Below, one piece after another: positions 50,220-59,166 of a stretch of DNA of 64,000 bases (its first letter is position 1; each line of letters starts with the position of its first letter). The notes under the pieces were generated by a model. It was not told the origin of the DNA and did no database searches. It worked only from the letters and a program-made list of their open reading frames with translations. Origin of the DNA: JAJPHI01 sp035541875. GTDB taxonomy: Bacteria; Desulfobacterota; Binatia; Binatales; Binataceae. A program made the translations under genes and the position numbers. The stretch is taken from positions 1-64,000 of the forward strand of contig DATKML010000037.1 of assembly GCA_035541875.1 (NCBI GenBank), read 5' to 3'.

Positions 50220-51140
50220 TAAGCGGCTCCTCGCATACGGTTCGGGCGAAAGAATAATCCTTCTGCCTTCGAGCTTTTACGAAACCCCGCACAACCTCGT
50301 CCTCTTCCCCCTAAGCTAACGGCCAAGTCTTAAGCTACGCCAAGCATTATTGCCAGTACGTCGAACCAGTTAGCCTATTTTTAGCACTGTTACGTCACGT
50401 TTAGCAAGAGGCGATTTCATTCGCTTTCGCGCCTTTTTGAGATTAATAGCAAATCTACGGTATTCTGGCTAAGCAATGGTGGCCTCAGCACAATCTAGAT
50501 GAGGACTCGCTTTGGTACGTGGCGCGACCTCGGCTGAGGAGAGCTTTCACGCCGTTCTGTAGCATCACCTAATAACGAACGGACCCGTCTCATGCTTATT
50601 GAAGTGCTCAGTACTTGAGTTGACTTCGTCCGAATCGAGCGAAGAGGATAGTCCGCCGAAACGAATTTGTCGGAGACGATTTCGAAGTAAGGGAGCCGGC
50701 CGCTCTAATCGGAATTCGACACGCGACGAGCGCTGGCGAGATAGTTCCGGTTCTCGCCAGGCGCGCCGTGTCCTGGAAAGATAATTACTCGCAGTACGTC
50801 TTATCTGGTCAGTTTGTAACCATCGCGTTACACGTCATCGTCAGTGCCCCAAGGCCTTGCTTCGTGGCGCTTTTATGCTCTTGTGCTGCACGTTGTGTTC
50901 AATGATGGATCAAAGCCTAAAAGTGAACCTTCTGTGATTGTAGGCGGTCAGAATTAGCCTTGCCGAGAGTTATCGACGTCAGGATATGCATGACGAAAAT
51001 ACGCTCTTTTTTTTAAGTTGTGCCGACGAATGTCTGGAAGTCCGACTGCTAAGAGCAACCGAAATTGGTTCCGACCAGAAAGTGGCAAACATGCGCGCGG
51101 AACAACTGCTTCCTTGCCGGCTGCGAGTGAGGCATCCGTA
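50220..51140. other. Long intergenic region between the Crp-type and HTH genes
   Basis: 921 bp without a recognisable gene. It contains a perfect 8-bp hairpin CTGGCGAG/CTCGCCAG (50733-50740 with 50753-50760), a terminator-like hairpin AAGAGGCG/CGCCTTTT (50406-50413 with 50430-50437, one wobble) followed by TT, and the short palindrome AAGTGCTCAGTACTT (50599-50613). A run of eight T lies near 51007. Base use is more AT-rich than in the surrounding genes. The short frame at 50599-50784 has a composition unlike a folded protein. The region must carry the promoters of both flanking genes and could hold a small RNA. Confidence 0.5.
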
Positions 51141-51386
51141 ATGGTACGTCGAAATCAAACATCTGAGTCGGAGGCTTCAGGCAAAGAAGCATTCGAACCA
51201 AACCTGTTGGCGGGCCAGATGCTCACGGCTCAGGAACTCGCCGCTTATTTGCGCGTGAATCGCTCGACGGTCTATCGGCTGTTGAAGAAGAAGCAACTGC
51301 CCGGATTCAGGATCGGAAGTGAGTGGCGCTTCCAGATAGAGGAGGTGAATCGCTGGTTCCGTGAACGTGGACCTGGCGACCTCTAG
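51141..51386 (+). CDS. MerR/excisionase-type helix-turn-helix protein
   Basis: An 81-residue DNA-binding protein of the HTH_17 (excisionase/MerR-like) group: LTAQELAAYLRVNRSTVYRLLKKKQLPGFRIGSEWRF (quoted in part), then IEEVNRWF. Only the winged HTH is present, with an unrelated 27-residue Ser/Glu-rich head. Genes of this type sit in phages, plasmids and as small chromosomal regulators; no integrase, phage or plasmid gene is near. ATG 51141 is the first start that fits; the upstream frame to 51018 has no ribosome site or homology. It is flanked by the long empty region and by the serine hydrolases. Confidence 0.8.
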   Translation: MVRRNQTSESEASGKEAFEPNLLAGQMLTAQELAAYLRVNRSTVYRLLKKKQLPGFRIGSEWRFQIEEVNRWFRERGPGDL

Positions 51387-51621
51387 GTCAAACAGCAGCT
51401 TCTGGTTTTGTCTTTGCGCCTGCGTCGGAAAAGCGCCGTGGTCGCACAGATGCCCCATATAGTCCCTCTCAAGCGAAGAGCGTCGTAGATCCGTAGGACC
51501 TCGAGTCGGCGCCGCGGTGATTCGGACCAGCACCGTACTTCTGTAAGAAACGCTGATCGGCTTCGCGTAGATAAGGCCGCCGTGCTATGACATCCGGCAT
51601 CCATGAGCCGGAGGGGCTGCG

Positions 51622-52785
51622 ATGGCAGATCTTCGTATTGAGGGTAGCTGCGATCCGCGTTTCGAGCGGGTGCGTGCGGCCTTCGCTGAAAACTTCGAGA
51701 AGCGCAACGAATACGGTGCGTCGGTCGCGATCACGATCGATGGGAAACCCGTCGTCGATTTGTGGGCCGGTCATTCTGACAAGGCGCGAACGCTGCCCTG
51801 GAATAGCGATACGATCGTAAACGTATTCTCGACCACGAAGGGGCTGATGTCGATCGCGGCCCATCGCTTGGTCGATCAGGGGATGCTCGACCTTGATGCT
51901 CCGGTTGCACGCTATTGGCCGGAGTTCGCCCAAGGCGGCAAGGGCGACGTCCCCGTGCGCCAATTGATGAACCATCGTGCGGGCCTTCCCGCGATCCGCA
52001 AGAAGATGGCGGATGACGCTTGCTACGATTGGGTCGCGATGACGGCGGCGCTGGCGGCCGAACAACCGTGGTGGGTGCCGGGCACGAAGCATGGATACCA
52101 CGCGCTGACGATGGGCTGGCTGGTCGGCGAAGTTATCCGCCGGGCTTCCGGCAAGACGGTCGGACAGTACTTCCGCGACGAGATCGCGGGACCGCTCGGT
52201 CTCGATTGTCATATCGGACTGGACGCGCAGCACGACGCGCGCTGTGGTCAGATGATCGCGTCACCGCCGCCTCCACCGGGTCAGGTCAATCTCTATCAGT
52301 ATTCGCTCGACAATCCGGAATCGGTTACGGCGAAGGCCTTTTTCAATCCCGGAACGGCGATGAAGCTCGGTGCCGTGAATGGGCGCTCGTGGCGTGGTGC
52401 TGAAATCCCGGCCGCGAATGGCCATACGAATGCGCATGCGCTGGCGCGATTGTATGGAGCTCTTGCGCGCGGGGGCGAGGTCGACGGCGTGCGAGTGTTG
52501 CAGCCTGCTGCGATCACGCGATGCTCAACCGAGGAATCGGCAGGTGTTGATGAGGTGCTGCTGATTCCGACGCGCTTCAGCACGGGCTTTATGCTCACGC
52601 AGGCGCATGATCCGATGGGTCCGAACAGCCGACCGTTTGGTCATCCGGGGGCCGGCGGATCGCTCGGGTTTGCCGATCCTGACGCGAAGATTGGCTTCGG
52701 TTACACGATGAACAAGATGGGTCCGTACATCCTGATCGACCCGCGCGCACGAGTTTTGATCGACGCACTGTACGCGTCACTGTGA
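51622..52785 (+). CDS. Beta-lactamase-fold serine hydrolase (family VIII-type esterase), copy 1
   Basis: A 387-residue penicillin-binding-protein-fold hydrolase. The Ser-x-x-Lys motif is VFSTTKGL (Ser70, Lys73). The Tyr of the second motif is Tyr159 in PGTKHGYHALTMG, and HPGAGGSLGFADPD takes the place of the KTG strand. Such proteins are esterases, D-amino-peptidases or beta-lactamase-like; no signal peptide is visible, so it is cytoplasmic. A second copy of the same length follows after 12 bp. No clear target is known. Confidence 0.88.
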   Translation: MADLRIEGSCDPRFERVRAAFAENFEKRNEYGASVAITIDGKPVVDLWAGHSDKARTLPWNSDTIVNVFSTTKGLMSIAAHRLVDQGMLDLDAPVARYWPEFAQGGKGDVPVRQLMNHRAGLPAIRKKMADDACYDWVAMTAALAAEQPWWVPGTKHGYHALTMGWLVGEVIRRASGKTVGQYFRDEIAGPLGLDCHIGLDAQHDARCGQMIASPPPPPGQVNLYQYSLDNPESVTAKAFFNPGTAMKLGAVNGRSWRGAEIPAANGHTNAHALARLYGALARGGEVDGVRVLQPAAITRCSTEESAGVDEVLLIPTRFSTGFMLTQAHDPMGPNSRPFGHPGAGGSLGFADPDAKIGFGYTMNKMGPYILIDPRARVLIDALYASL

Positions 52786-52797
52786 GGCAATAGCGCC

Positions 52798-53961
52798 GTG
52801 GCAGATCTCCTAATCGAGGGTAATTGCGATCCGCGCTTCGCCCGTGTGCGCGAAGCTTTTGCAGAGAACTTCGCGCAGCGTGGCGATGTTGGCGCCGCCG
52901 TTGCCGTGACGATCGATGGACGACCAGTGATCGATCTTTGGGGCGGATTCGCCGACAAAGCCCGCACCCGTCCGTGGACGCGAGACACGATCGTTAACGT
53001 CTATTCGGCGACCAAGGGCGTTGCAGCGACCTGTATCAATCGGCTCGCCGATCAGGGGCGGATCGATCTCGATGCGCCTGTCGCACGCTACTGGCCTGAA
53101 TTCGCTCAGGCGGGCAAGGGAAAGATTCTGGTCCGCTGGCTGTTGAGCCATCGCGCGGGTCTGCCGGCGGTCCGCAAGCCGCTGCCGAGTGATGCGCTTC
53201 TCCATTGGGATCTGATGGCCACGTCGCTGGCTGAGCAGGAGCCGTGGTGGGAGCCCGGAACGAAACACGGCTATCACGCGTTGACGCTGGGCTATCTGCT
53301 CGGTGAGCTTTTGAAGCGACTTACCGGCAAGACGATAGGTGCGTATTGTCGGGAAGAGCTGAGCGGGCCGCTGGCGCTCGATTTTCATATCGGTCTCATT
53401 GCGAGCGAGCATAGCCGCTGCGCCGAAGTAATCGCGTCGCCGGTGAGTACGGCTCCTCCGGCTAACATGCCGGCCGGTGCAGACGATCCCGCATCGGTCA
53501 CGATGAAGGCGGTGAACAATCCACCCGGTGCGCTCAAGCTGAGCATGATCAATTCGCGACCGTGGCGCGCGGCGGAAATTCCGGCTGCCAATGGTCATAC
53601 CAACGCGCGAGCTTTGGCGCGATTCTACGGAGTGCTGGCCCGCGGCGGTGAACAGGATGGGGTGCGGGTGCTCAGCCCGGCGCAGATCGAACAGTGCTAT
53701 CAGGAGCAATCCAACGGATCGGACGCGGTGATGTTCGGATTGCCGTCGCGCTTTGGTCTTGGCTACCGCCTCACGCAGCCAGCGGCTAAGTATGGTCCGA
53801 ATCCGCATACCTTCGGTCATACCGGAGCGGGCGGGTCGCTGGCTTTCGCTGACCCCGATGCCAAGCTAGGATTTGCCTATACAATGAATCAGATGGGACC
53901 TCATATTCTGATCGATCCGCGCGCCGTCGCTCTGCTCGACGCGCTGTACGGTTCGCTCTGA
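52798..53961 (+). CDS. Beta-lactamase-fold serine hydrolase, copy 2
   Basis: Same length (387 residues) and layout as the previous gene, lining up without long gaps: YSATKGV gives Ser70 and Lys73, PGTKHGYHALTLG gives the Tyr, and HTGAGGSLAFADPD is the third motif. It is a tandem duplicate that has diverged at many sites. It starts with GTG 12 bp after the first copy and stops 27 bp before nuoA. The duplicates may have different substrates. Neither has a signal peptide. Confidence 0.88.
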   Translation: MADLLIEGNCDPRFARVREAFAENFAQRGDVGAAVAVTIDGRPVIDLWGGFADKARTRPWTRDTIVNVYSATKGVAATCINRLADQGRIDLDAPVARYWPEFAQAGKGKILVRWLLSHRAGLPAVRKPLPSDALLHWDLMATSLAEQEPWWEPGTKHGYHALTLGYLLGELLKRLTGKTIGAYCREELSGPLALDFHIGLIASEHSRCAEVIASPVSTAPPANMPAGADDPASVTMKAVNNPPGALKLSMINSRPWRAAEIPAANGHTNARALARFYGVLARGGEQDGVRVLSPAQIEQCYQEQSNGSDAVMFGLPSRFGLGYRLTQPAAKYGPNPHTFGHTGAGGSLAFADPDAKLGFAYTMNQMGPHILIDPRAVALLDALYGSL

Positions 53962-53988
53962 GTGATGGTCCATTAGAAGAGAGCCCCG

Positions 53989-54357
53989 ATGGATTCTGGA
54001 ATCACAACTTGGTTTCCGATTGCGGTGATGGTGGTCGCGGCCGCGGTGGTCGTTGGCGGGATGGTGATGATCAATCGGTTCATCGGTCCACGCGGCGCTC
54101 GCACGGCCGTTAAGGGTGAGTCGTTCGAATGCGGCAATCCTTCGAGCGGTAGCGCGTGGGGTCGCTTCTCGGTCCGCTTCTATCTGACTGCGATTCTGTT
54201 CCTGGTCTTCGACGTCGAAGTTATTTTTCTTTACCCGTGGGCTGTGGAGCTGCGTCAGCTTGGGATGTTCGGCTTTGTCGAAGCGCTGGTTTTTATCGGG
54301 ATCCTGCTGGTCGGCCTAGTTTACGCGTGGCAGCGCGGCGCGCTCGATTGGGATTGA
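53989..54357 (+). CDS. nuoA: NADH:quinone oxidoreductase subunit A
   Basis: A 122-residue small membrane subunit of complex I. Three helices (about 6-26, 66-86, 94-114) and the signature GESFECGNPSSGSAWGRFSV (with the conserved Cys loop), RFYLTAILFLVFDVEVIFLYPWA-type stretch (seen in part) match NuoA. It is not followed by nuoB or any other nuo gene: a terminator comes next. Subunit A alone has no activity; the rest of complex I must be encoded elsewhere. Its position after two serine hydrolases is unusual. Confidence 0.92.
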   Translation: MDSGITTWFPIAVMVVAAAVVVGGMVMINRFIGPRGARTAVKGESFECGNPSSGSAWGRFSVRFYLTAILFLVFDVEVIFLYPWAVELRQLGMFGFVEALVFIGILLVGLVYAWQRGALDWD

Positions 54358-54372
54358 TCTTCCCGCATCGGT

Positions 54373-54408
54373 AGCCCGATAGCGCTACATTCTCGAGGCG
54401 GGCTTTTT
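54373..54408 (+). terminator. Probable intrinsic terminator after nuoA
   Basis: AGCCCG (54373-54378) pairs with CGGGCT (54399-54404) and TTTTT follows (54404-54408). The 20-nt loop contains AGCGCT and weakens the hairpin. It supports nuoA ending a transcript rather than heading a nuo operon. Confidence 0.6.
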
Positions 54409-54454
54409 AGTCGATAGTCCTGCCGTTATCATCAGGGGCGGGAAAGTCGCCTCG

Positions 54455-55561
54455 ATGTCTGCAGATATATCCAGCGGCAAAGTGCCTGAGCGAATCCTGA
54501 TTGTTCTGCTCGGTTCCATCGGCGACGTCGTGCGCGCCCTTCCCTTGGTCGGTCGGATTCGCGAAGCATGGCCGACGACCTATATCGCGTGGGCCATCGA
54601 ACCTAAGTCCTCCCCGATTCTGGAGGGCCATCCCTGGATCGACGAGTTGATTGTTTATGACCGGCGGCATGCGCCGTGGTCGTTCCTACCTTTTCTCCGA
54701 TCGGTACGTCGTGGTCGCTTTGATCTAGTGATCGATCTTCAGCGTCATCTCAAGAGCGGCATCATCTCGCGAGTTACCGGCGCCAAGGATCGACTCGGGT
54801 TTGCCGCTGAAAACGTAAAAGAGGGCAACGACCGGTTTTCAACACGCCGAATTACGCCGCAACCGCGGATGCGGTTGAAGCTTACGCAGTATCAGGCTTT
54901 TGGCGATTTGCTGGAATTGCCCGAGGCTCCGATCCGATTCGGTTTGGAGCCATCCCAAGAAGTGTGCGATAGCGTTGCCAAGGTTATCGGCGGCGCGCCA
55001 CGACCGCGTCTTGGAGTAATTCTGGGATCGTCCTGGCCGAGCCGGATCTATGACCCAGCGGCGGTCGCATCGGTGATTCGCCAAGCCGCTGAGCCGTCGG
55101 GTGGTGGGCTCTTTCCAATCCTGATTGGTGGTCCTGATGAGGCTCCTATCGCTGAGGCCGTGATACGCGAGCTCGGCGATGCGGCCGTCCTCAACCTGGC
55201 GGGCCGCACCCGCCTCAACGAACTCCCAGCTATCTTTACCGAATGCGATGTGGCGTTCGGACCCGACAGCGGCCCAATGCATATAGCGGCGGCGGTGGGA
55301 TGCCCGATCGTGTCCTTATGGGGTGCGACTGCAGCCGAAAGATCGGCTCCTTGGGGCTTCGCTCAATACGCGATCACCGGCCAGATTCCTTGCACGCCGT
55401 GCTATCTGCGCCGATGTCCGATCGGCAATGAATGTATGCGCCGCATCACACCGGAGAGCATCGCCGCCGCTGTCAGACAGGCTCTCGCCGAATACCGCGG
55501 AAAAGCCACCGGTGGATCGGGCACGACAGATCCTGTTGCCGCGGCCGGTGGACTGGCATGA
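54455..55561 (+). CDS. GT9 glycosyltransferase (heptosyltransferase-like)
   Basis: A 368-residue GT-B enzyme of the lipopolysaccharide heptosyltransferase family, acting at the inner face of the inner membrane on the growing core. ILIVLLGSIGDVVRALPLV, IAWAIEPKSSPIL, DLVIDLQRHLKSG, and AFGPDSGPMHIAAAVGCPIV (donor-binding loop) are typical. A Cys-rich stretch near the C-terminus, CTPCYLRRCPIGNECM, is also seen in some GT9 proteins. It opens the envelope operon and overlaps the next gene by 4 bp. The sugar donor, ADP-heptose by family default, is not proven. Confidence 0.9.
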   Translation: MSADISSGKVPERILIVLLGSIGDVVRALPLVGRIREAWPTTYIAWAIEPKSSPILEGHPWIDELIVYDRRHAPWSFLPFLRSVRRGRFDLVIDLQRHLKSGIISRVTGAKDRLGFAAENVKEGNDRFSTRRITPQPRMRLKLTQYQAFGDLLELPEAPIRFGLEPSQEVCDSVAKVIGGAPRPRLGVILGSSWPSRIYDPAAVASVIRQAAEPSGGGLFPILIGGPDEAPIAEAVIRELGDAAVLNLAGRTRLNELPAIFTECDVAFGPDSGPMHIAAAVGCPIVSLWGATAAERSAPWGFAQYAITGQIPCTPCYLRRCPIGNECMRRITPESIAAAVRQALAEYRGKATGGSGTTDPVAAAGGLA

Positions 55562-56391
55562 GCACGGGCGGCGAGACCTCGACGCTCGGAGCCTGGCGGT
55601 TCGAGGTGGCGCTACCTGAAGCGATTGCAGAAGCTCGCAACGAAGTCCTTGATCTGGTGCTCAGGATCGCTGACGAGGGTGTGGTCGCACCGCTCCGCAA
55701 ATCACGTCACGCTGTGACCTATAATCCGCATTTCCGGGTGTCGCTATCACAACCCGGCGATCTTTTCGTAAAGGTGCTCAATCGAGCCACCGGCATCGAC
55801 CGTATCAAGCATCTGAGGTGTGGCTCGGTTGCCGCTCACGTAAAGCGAATCTCCCGTCGTCTTGCTGATGCCGGCTTCAATGCTCCGCCGCTCTGGGTTC
55901 TGGGTTTTAATCGTCAGGATGGACGCGAAATGATTGTTTCGCCACGGGTCGAGGGGCTCGGGCCGCTCCAGACCCTGGCGCGGTTCGGTGGCGATCTACC
56001 TAACAAACGGCGGATCTTACGGGATTTGGGAGCGGAAATCGGCCGACTTCATCGGGCGGGCCTCGTTCACGGTGACCTGACGCCCTTCAATATCTTCATC
56101 CAGGCTCACCAGCCGACGCGATTTATCTTCTTGGATCATGAGCGGACGCGGAGCAACTATGGATTAGGACGAACGCGCCGAAATCTCCGCAATCTCATTC
56201 AGTTGGGCCGCTTCAATTTACCCGGCCTGACCAAAAGCGATCGTTTGCGGGTGATGTTCGCCTATGCCGACGCGATCGGGTGTCCCGATCGAAGAGCGCT
56301 GGCGCGGCGAACGCTGAAAATGCTTGCGGTTCGTCTTCAGCGAGATGGCGGTGCGCAGGTTATCGCGCCGCTTGGCGCGGTCAAGCTGTAA
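55558..56391 (+). CDS. WaaP/Kdo-kinase-like lipopolysaccharide kinase
   Basis: A 277-residue protein-kinase-fold enzyme of the WaaP/KdkA group that phosphorylates LPS core sugars. LFVKVLNRATG includes the kinase Lys, LVHGDLTPFNIFIQ is the catalytic loop (Asp is the likely base), and IFLDHERTR stands in for the DFG metal loop. The start ATG 55558 overlaps the GT9 stop (ATGA); a longer frame from 55432 reads across the GT9 end and is not needed. A second kinase of this type lies at 62247 on the other strand. A Kdo- or heptose-type acceptor is likely. Confidence 0.84.
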   Translation: MSTGGETSTLGAWRFEVALPEAIAEARNEVLDLVLRIADEGVVAPLRKSRHAVTYNPHFRVSLSQPGDLFVKVLNRATGIDRIKHLRCGSVAAHVKRISRRLADAGFNAPPLWVLGFNRQDGREMIVSPRVEGLGPLQTLARFGGDLPNKRRILRDLGAEIGRLHRAGLVHGDLTPFNIFIQAHQPTRFIFLDHERTRSNYGLGRTRRNLRNLIQLGRFNLPGLTKSDRLRVMFAYADAIGCPDRRALARRTLKMLAVRLQRDGGAQVIAPLGAVKL

Positions 56392-56408
56392 GAAAGGCGA
56401 GGGGGAAG

Positions 56409-57101
56409 ATGGGTGAGGGGGTAAGCATCTCGGTCGTAATTCCAGCCTACAACGAGGTTGGCACAATCGAGGAAGTGCTGCGTCGCGTGCTCAACTGCGG
56501 CTATGACATAGAGGTGATCATCGTTGATGACGCTTCGAAGGACGGTACCCGCCAGGTTCTCGAGAAGATTCAAGATCCCCGAGTACGCTGCTTCTATCAC
56601 ACGGTTAATCGCGGCAAGGGGGCGGCTCTCCGTATGGGTTTCGCGGCAGCGCGAAAGCCGATCGTGATCGTGCAGGATGCAGACCTCGAATATGACCCGC
56701 GCGACTACAGCAAGGTCCTTGAACCGATCGTCGATGGTCGCGCCGATATGGTCTACGGGTCGCGCTTCCTAGGCGGACCCCATCGGGTCTTGTTCTTCTG
56801 GCACTACCTTGGAAACCGCTTGCTGACACTGATTTCGAACGCGATCAGCGATTTGAATCTCAGCGATATGGAAACCGGGATGAAGGCTTTTCGACGCGAG
56901 AAGCTGATTCAGCTCAAGCTTAGCGCTGACCGCTTCACCTTCGAACCGGAGATCACCTGCAAAGCTGCGAGGGCCCGCTGGGTTATTTACGAAGTTCCGA
57001 TTTCATACTCAGGGCGTACCTACGATCAGGGTAAAAAGATCGGCTGGCGCGACGCCGTTGCTGCGATCGCGGCGATTCTCTACTACCGCTTTGCCGATTG
57101 A
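56409..57101 (+). CDS. GT2 glycosyltransferase, polyprenyl-phosphate-sugar synthase-like
   Basis: A 230-residue family 2 glycosyltransferase. SVVIPAYNEVGTIEEVL, IIVDDASKDGTRQVL, NRGKGAALRMGFAAA, IVQDADLEYDPRDY, YGSRFLGGPHRVLFFWHYLGNR (seen in part), ETGMKAFRREK and SYSGRTYDQGKKIGWRDAV are the marks of the dolichol-phosphate-mannose/glucose synthase group. The start is ATG 56409; the longer frame from 56280 overlaps the kinase gene. It is 4 bp before the GT4 gene. It is a paralogue of the GT2 at 44891 but better matched to the classic form. Confidence 0.9.
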   Translation: MGEGVSISVVIPAYNEVGTIEEVLRRVLNCGYDIEVIIVDDASKDGTRQVLEKIQDPRVRCFYHTVNRGKGAALRMGFAAARKPIVIVQDADLEYDPRDYSKVLEPIVDGRADMVYGSRFLGGPHRVLFFWHYLGNRLLTLISNAISDLNLSDMETGMKAFRREKLIQLKLSADRFTFEPEITCKAARARWVIYEVPISYSGRTYDQGKKIGWRDAVAAIAAILYYRFAD

Positions 57102-57105
57102 GGCG

Positions 57106-58251
57106 GTGGCTGACAAAGCACTATCGATAGTTGGCGTCGATCCGGAGCGTAACTTCGGCGGCGGCGAGACGCAGGTCTTGGGGCTCACCCGCGAGCTTAT
57201 CCGGATGGGTCATCGGGCTGAGCTTATCTGCGATCCCGAGGGACAGTTGGCCGAGCGTGCGCGAGTTGCCGGTATCACTTGCCATCCCCTGAGGATTCGA
57301 AACGCGATCGATGTCATCGCTGGCGTGCGGCTGCGCCGGATAGTCTCGCGCAATCATTACGACGTAATCCATTTTCATACGGCGCGAGCGCACGCGCTGG
57401 CTCCCTATGCGGGGGGCTTCGGTGGCGTAAGGGTCGTTACCCGCCGGATGGACTATCCGCCGGGGCGGCTGATGGGGCCGTATCTTTATAATCGCGCGGT
57501 CGACGGTGTGGTCGCGATTTCCGGTGGTGTCGCGCAGGCGCTGATTAGTGTGGGCGTGAGGCAGGACCGAATGACGGTAGTCTTTAGCGGAATCGATTGC
57601 GATCGCTTTACACCACCTACTGACGCGCAGCGTGAATCGGCACGCAAGCGCTTCAACCTCGGAGCCGATGAGATCGCGATTGGTGCGGTGGGGGCGCTGG
57701 TAGCCCGCAAAGGCCATCGCGTGCTGATCGACGCAATCGTCGCGAGCCTAGGGCGGTTGCAGGGGACGGGTTCAAGGGTCCGTTGTCTAATCGCCGGTGA
57801 TGGGCCGCTCCGCGAAGAGCTCGGAGCGCGGATTCGTGAAGTCGGAGCGACCGAAGCCATCGCGTTAGTTGGGCCGATCGAGGATCCTCGCGAGTTGTTG
57901 GCCGCGCTCGACATCTTCGTGATGCCATCGACACAAGAGGGATTGGGGGTTGCGGCTCTGGAAGCGATGGCGACGGGCCTTCCGGTTATCGCCAGCAGGG
58001 TGGGTGGCTTGGTTGAGGTGGTTGAGGAAGGCGTCAGTGGCCTGCTCGTAGGCGCCGAGGCGATAGACGCTCTGGCGGGAAGACTGGTTGAGCTCGTACT
58101 CAACGAACGTCGAAGAAAAGTGCTGGGCGCTAATGGTCGGCGCCGGGCCTTGGAGCAATTCAGCGTGCAGGCGATGGCGGTAGGTACGCTAAGCGTTTAT
58201 CAAGAATTGTTGGCGAAACGTTACGCGCGCCAAGAGAAAATGGCAGGATAG
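57106..58251 (+). CDS. GT4 glycosyltransferase
   Basis: A 381-residue GT-B enzyme starting with GTG 57106, since the frame upstream to 57058 overlaps the GT2 stop. NFGGGETQVLGLTREL, HFHTARAHALAPYAGG, GAVGALVARKGHRVLIDAI, LVGPIEDPRELLAALDIFVMPS (seen in part) and EGLGVAALEAMATGLPVIAS, with the E-x7-E donor motif, define the family. It transfers a sugar to a lipid-linked or core acceptor at the inner membrane. Its place beside GT9 and a WaaP-like kinase suggests LPS core. It is 5 bp before yicC. Confidence 0.88.
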   Translation: MADKALSIVGVDPERNFGGGETQVLGLTRELIRMGHRAELICDPEGQLAERARVAGITCHPLRIRNAIDVIAGVRLRRIVSRNHYDVIHFHTARAHALAPYAGGFGGVRVVTRRMDYPPGRLMGPYLYNRAVDGVVAISGGVAQALISVGVRQDRMTVVFSGIDCDRFTPPTDAQRESARKRFNLGADEIAIGAVGALVARKGHRVLIDAIVASLGRLQGTGSRVRCLIAGDGPLREELGARIREVGATEAIALVGPIEDPRELLAALDIFVMPSTQEGLGVAALEAMATGLPVIASRVGGLVEVVEEGVSGLLVGAEAIDALAGRLVELVLNERRRKVLGANGRRRALEQFSVQAMAVGTLSVYQELLAKRYARQEKMAG

Positions 58252-58256
58252 TCGCG

Positions 58257-59132
58257 ATGAAGAGCATGACTGGCTTTGGACGGGCTGAGCTGACACGCAA
58301 TGGCGTGCAGGTAACCGTCGAGGTGCGCGCCTTGAATCAGCGCTTCTTCGAACTCAAATCGAGCCTGCCGCGCGGATGGGGCGAGCACGAGGCCGAGATT
58401 CGCAAGCAGGTTCAGGAGCATGTTGAACGTGGGCGGGTCGAGGTCTTTATTCGCTCGATGGTCTTGAAACCGCCGCGTAGCCGCCTCCGCGTGAACGAGG
58501 ATCTGGCTCGCGATTATGTCGCAGAGCTTAAGCGCCTTGGGAAGAAACTCGGCCTTGAAGACCATCTGAGTATCGAGGCGATGCTCCAGCGGCCCGAGAT
58601 CTTTCAGGTGGTCGAAGAGGAGATCGACCCGAAAGCCGGGCACGATTTGGCCTTCGAAGCGCTTGGCCGAGCGCTGAAGACGCTCGAGGCCGAAAGGATT
58701 CGCGAGGGCAAGGGGCTACGCCGTGACTTTGAAAAACGGCTGAAGCTGCTCGGACAGGCGGTCCCGCGTATCGAGAGTCTGGCGGCGAAGGCGCGGGCGA
58801 CGATCCAGGCGAACTTCGAAAAGCGGATGCGCGAATTGCTGGCCGAGGCTCCGATCAACGAAAAGCGGCTTTATGAAGATGCGCTCAGCGCGTCACATCA
58901 TGGCGATATCAGCGAGGAGCTAACCCGGCTGCGAGTTCATCTTAAAGCGATGACGCCTCTGCTAACGCGGACCGGTGGGGTGGGCAAATCGATCGAATTC
59001 CTCCTCCAGGAGATTAACCGCGAGATCAATACGATCGGGGCCAAATCGCAGGACGCCCAGATGTCGCAAATCGCGGTCGAAATGAAGGGAGAGGTCGAAA
59101 AAATGCGGGAACAGGTCCAGAACGTCGAATGA
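58257..59132 (+). CDS. yicC: YicC-family endoribonuclease-like protein
   Basis: A 291-residue member of the YicC/YloC family. It opens with MKSMTGFGRAELTRNG, has VEVRALNQRFFELK, and ends with TRTGGVGKSIEFLLQEINREINTI (quoted in part) and an acidic coiled tail. E. coli YicC is a single-strand-specific endoribonuclease that trims small RNAs such as RyhB; the family is widespread and often beside gmk, as here. The core and C-terminal regions are well kept. It lies between the GT4 gene and gmk. Confidence 0.92.
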   Translation: MKSMTGFGRAELTRNGVQVTVEVRALNQRFFELKSSLPRGWGEHEAEIRKQVQEHVERGRVEVFIRSMVLKPPRSRLRVNEDLARDYVAELKRLGKKLGLEDHLSIEAMLQRPEIFQVVEEEIDPKAGHDLAFEALGRALKTLEAERIREGKGLRRDFEKRLKLLGQAVPRIESLAAKARATIQANFEKRMRELLAEAPINEKRLYEDALSASHHGDISEELTRLRVHLKAMTPLLTRTGGVGKSIEFLLQEINREINTIGAKSQDAQMSQIAVEMKGEVEKMREQVQNVE

Positions 59133-59166
59133 TCGACCCTTTTTGCGCCGTTTCTGCGCTATAGTT

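Noticed and set aside
50406..50438. Terminator-like hairpin as proof of a forward transcript
   Set aside because: The stem has a wobble and a 16-nt loop and no gene precedes it on that strand; it is recorded only within the intergenic entry.
50599..50784. 61-codon forward frame in the long intergenic region
   Set aside because: Ser/Arg-rich low-complexity composition, no ribosome site, no recognisable fold.
51018..51140. Longer start for the HTH protein
   Set aside because: The extra 41 codons have no homology-like character and no ribosome site.
52810..53820. Reverse frame of 336 codons inside the second serine hydrolase
   Set aside because: Shadow of a well-supported forward gene.
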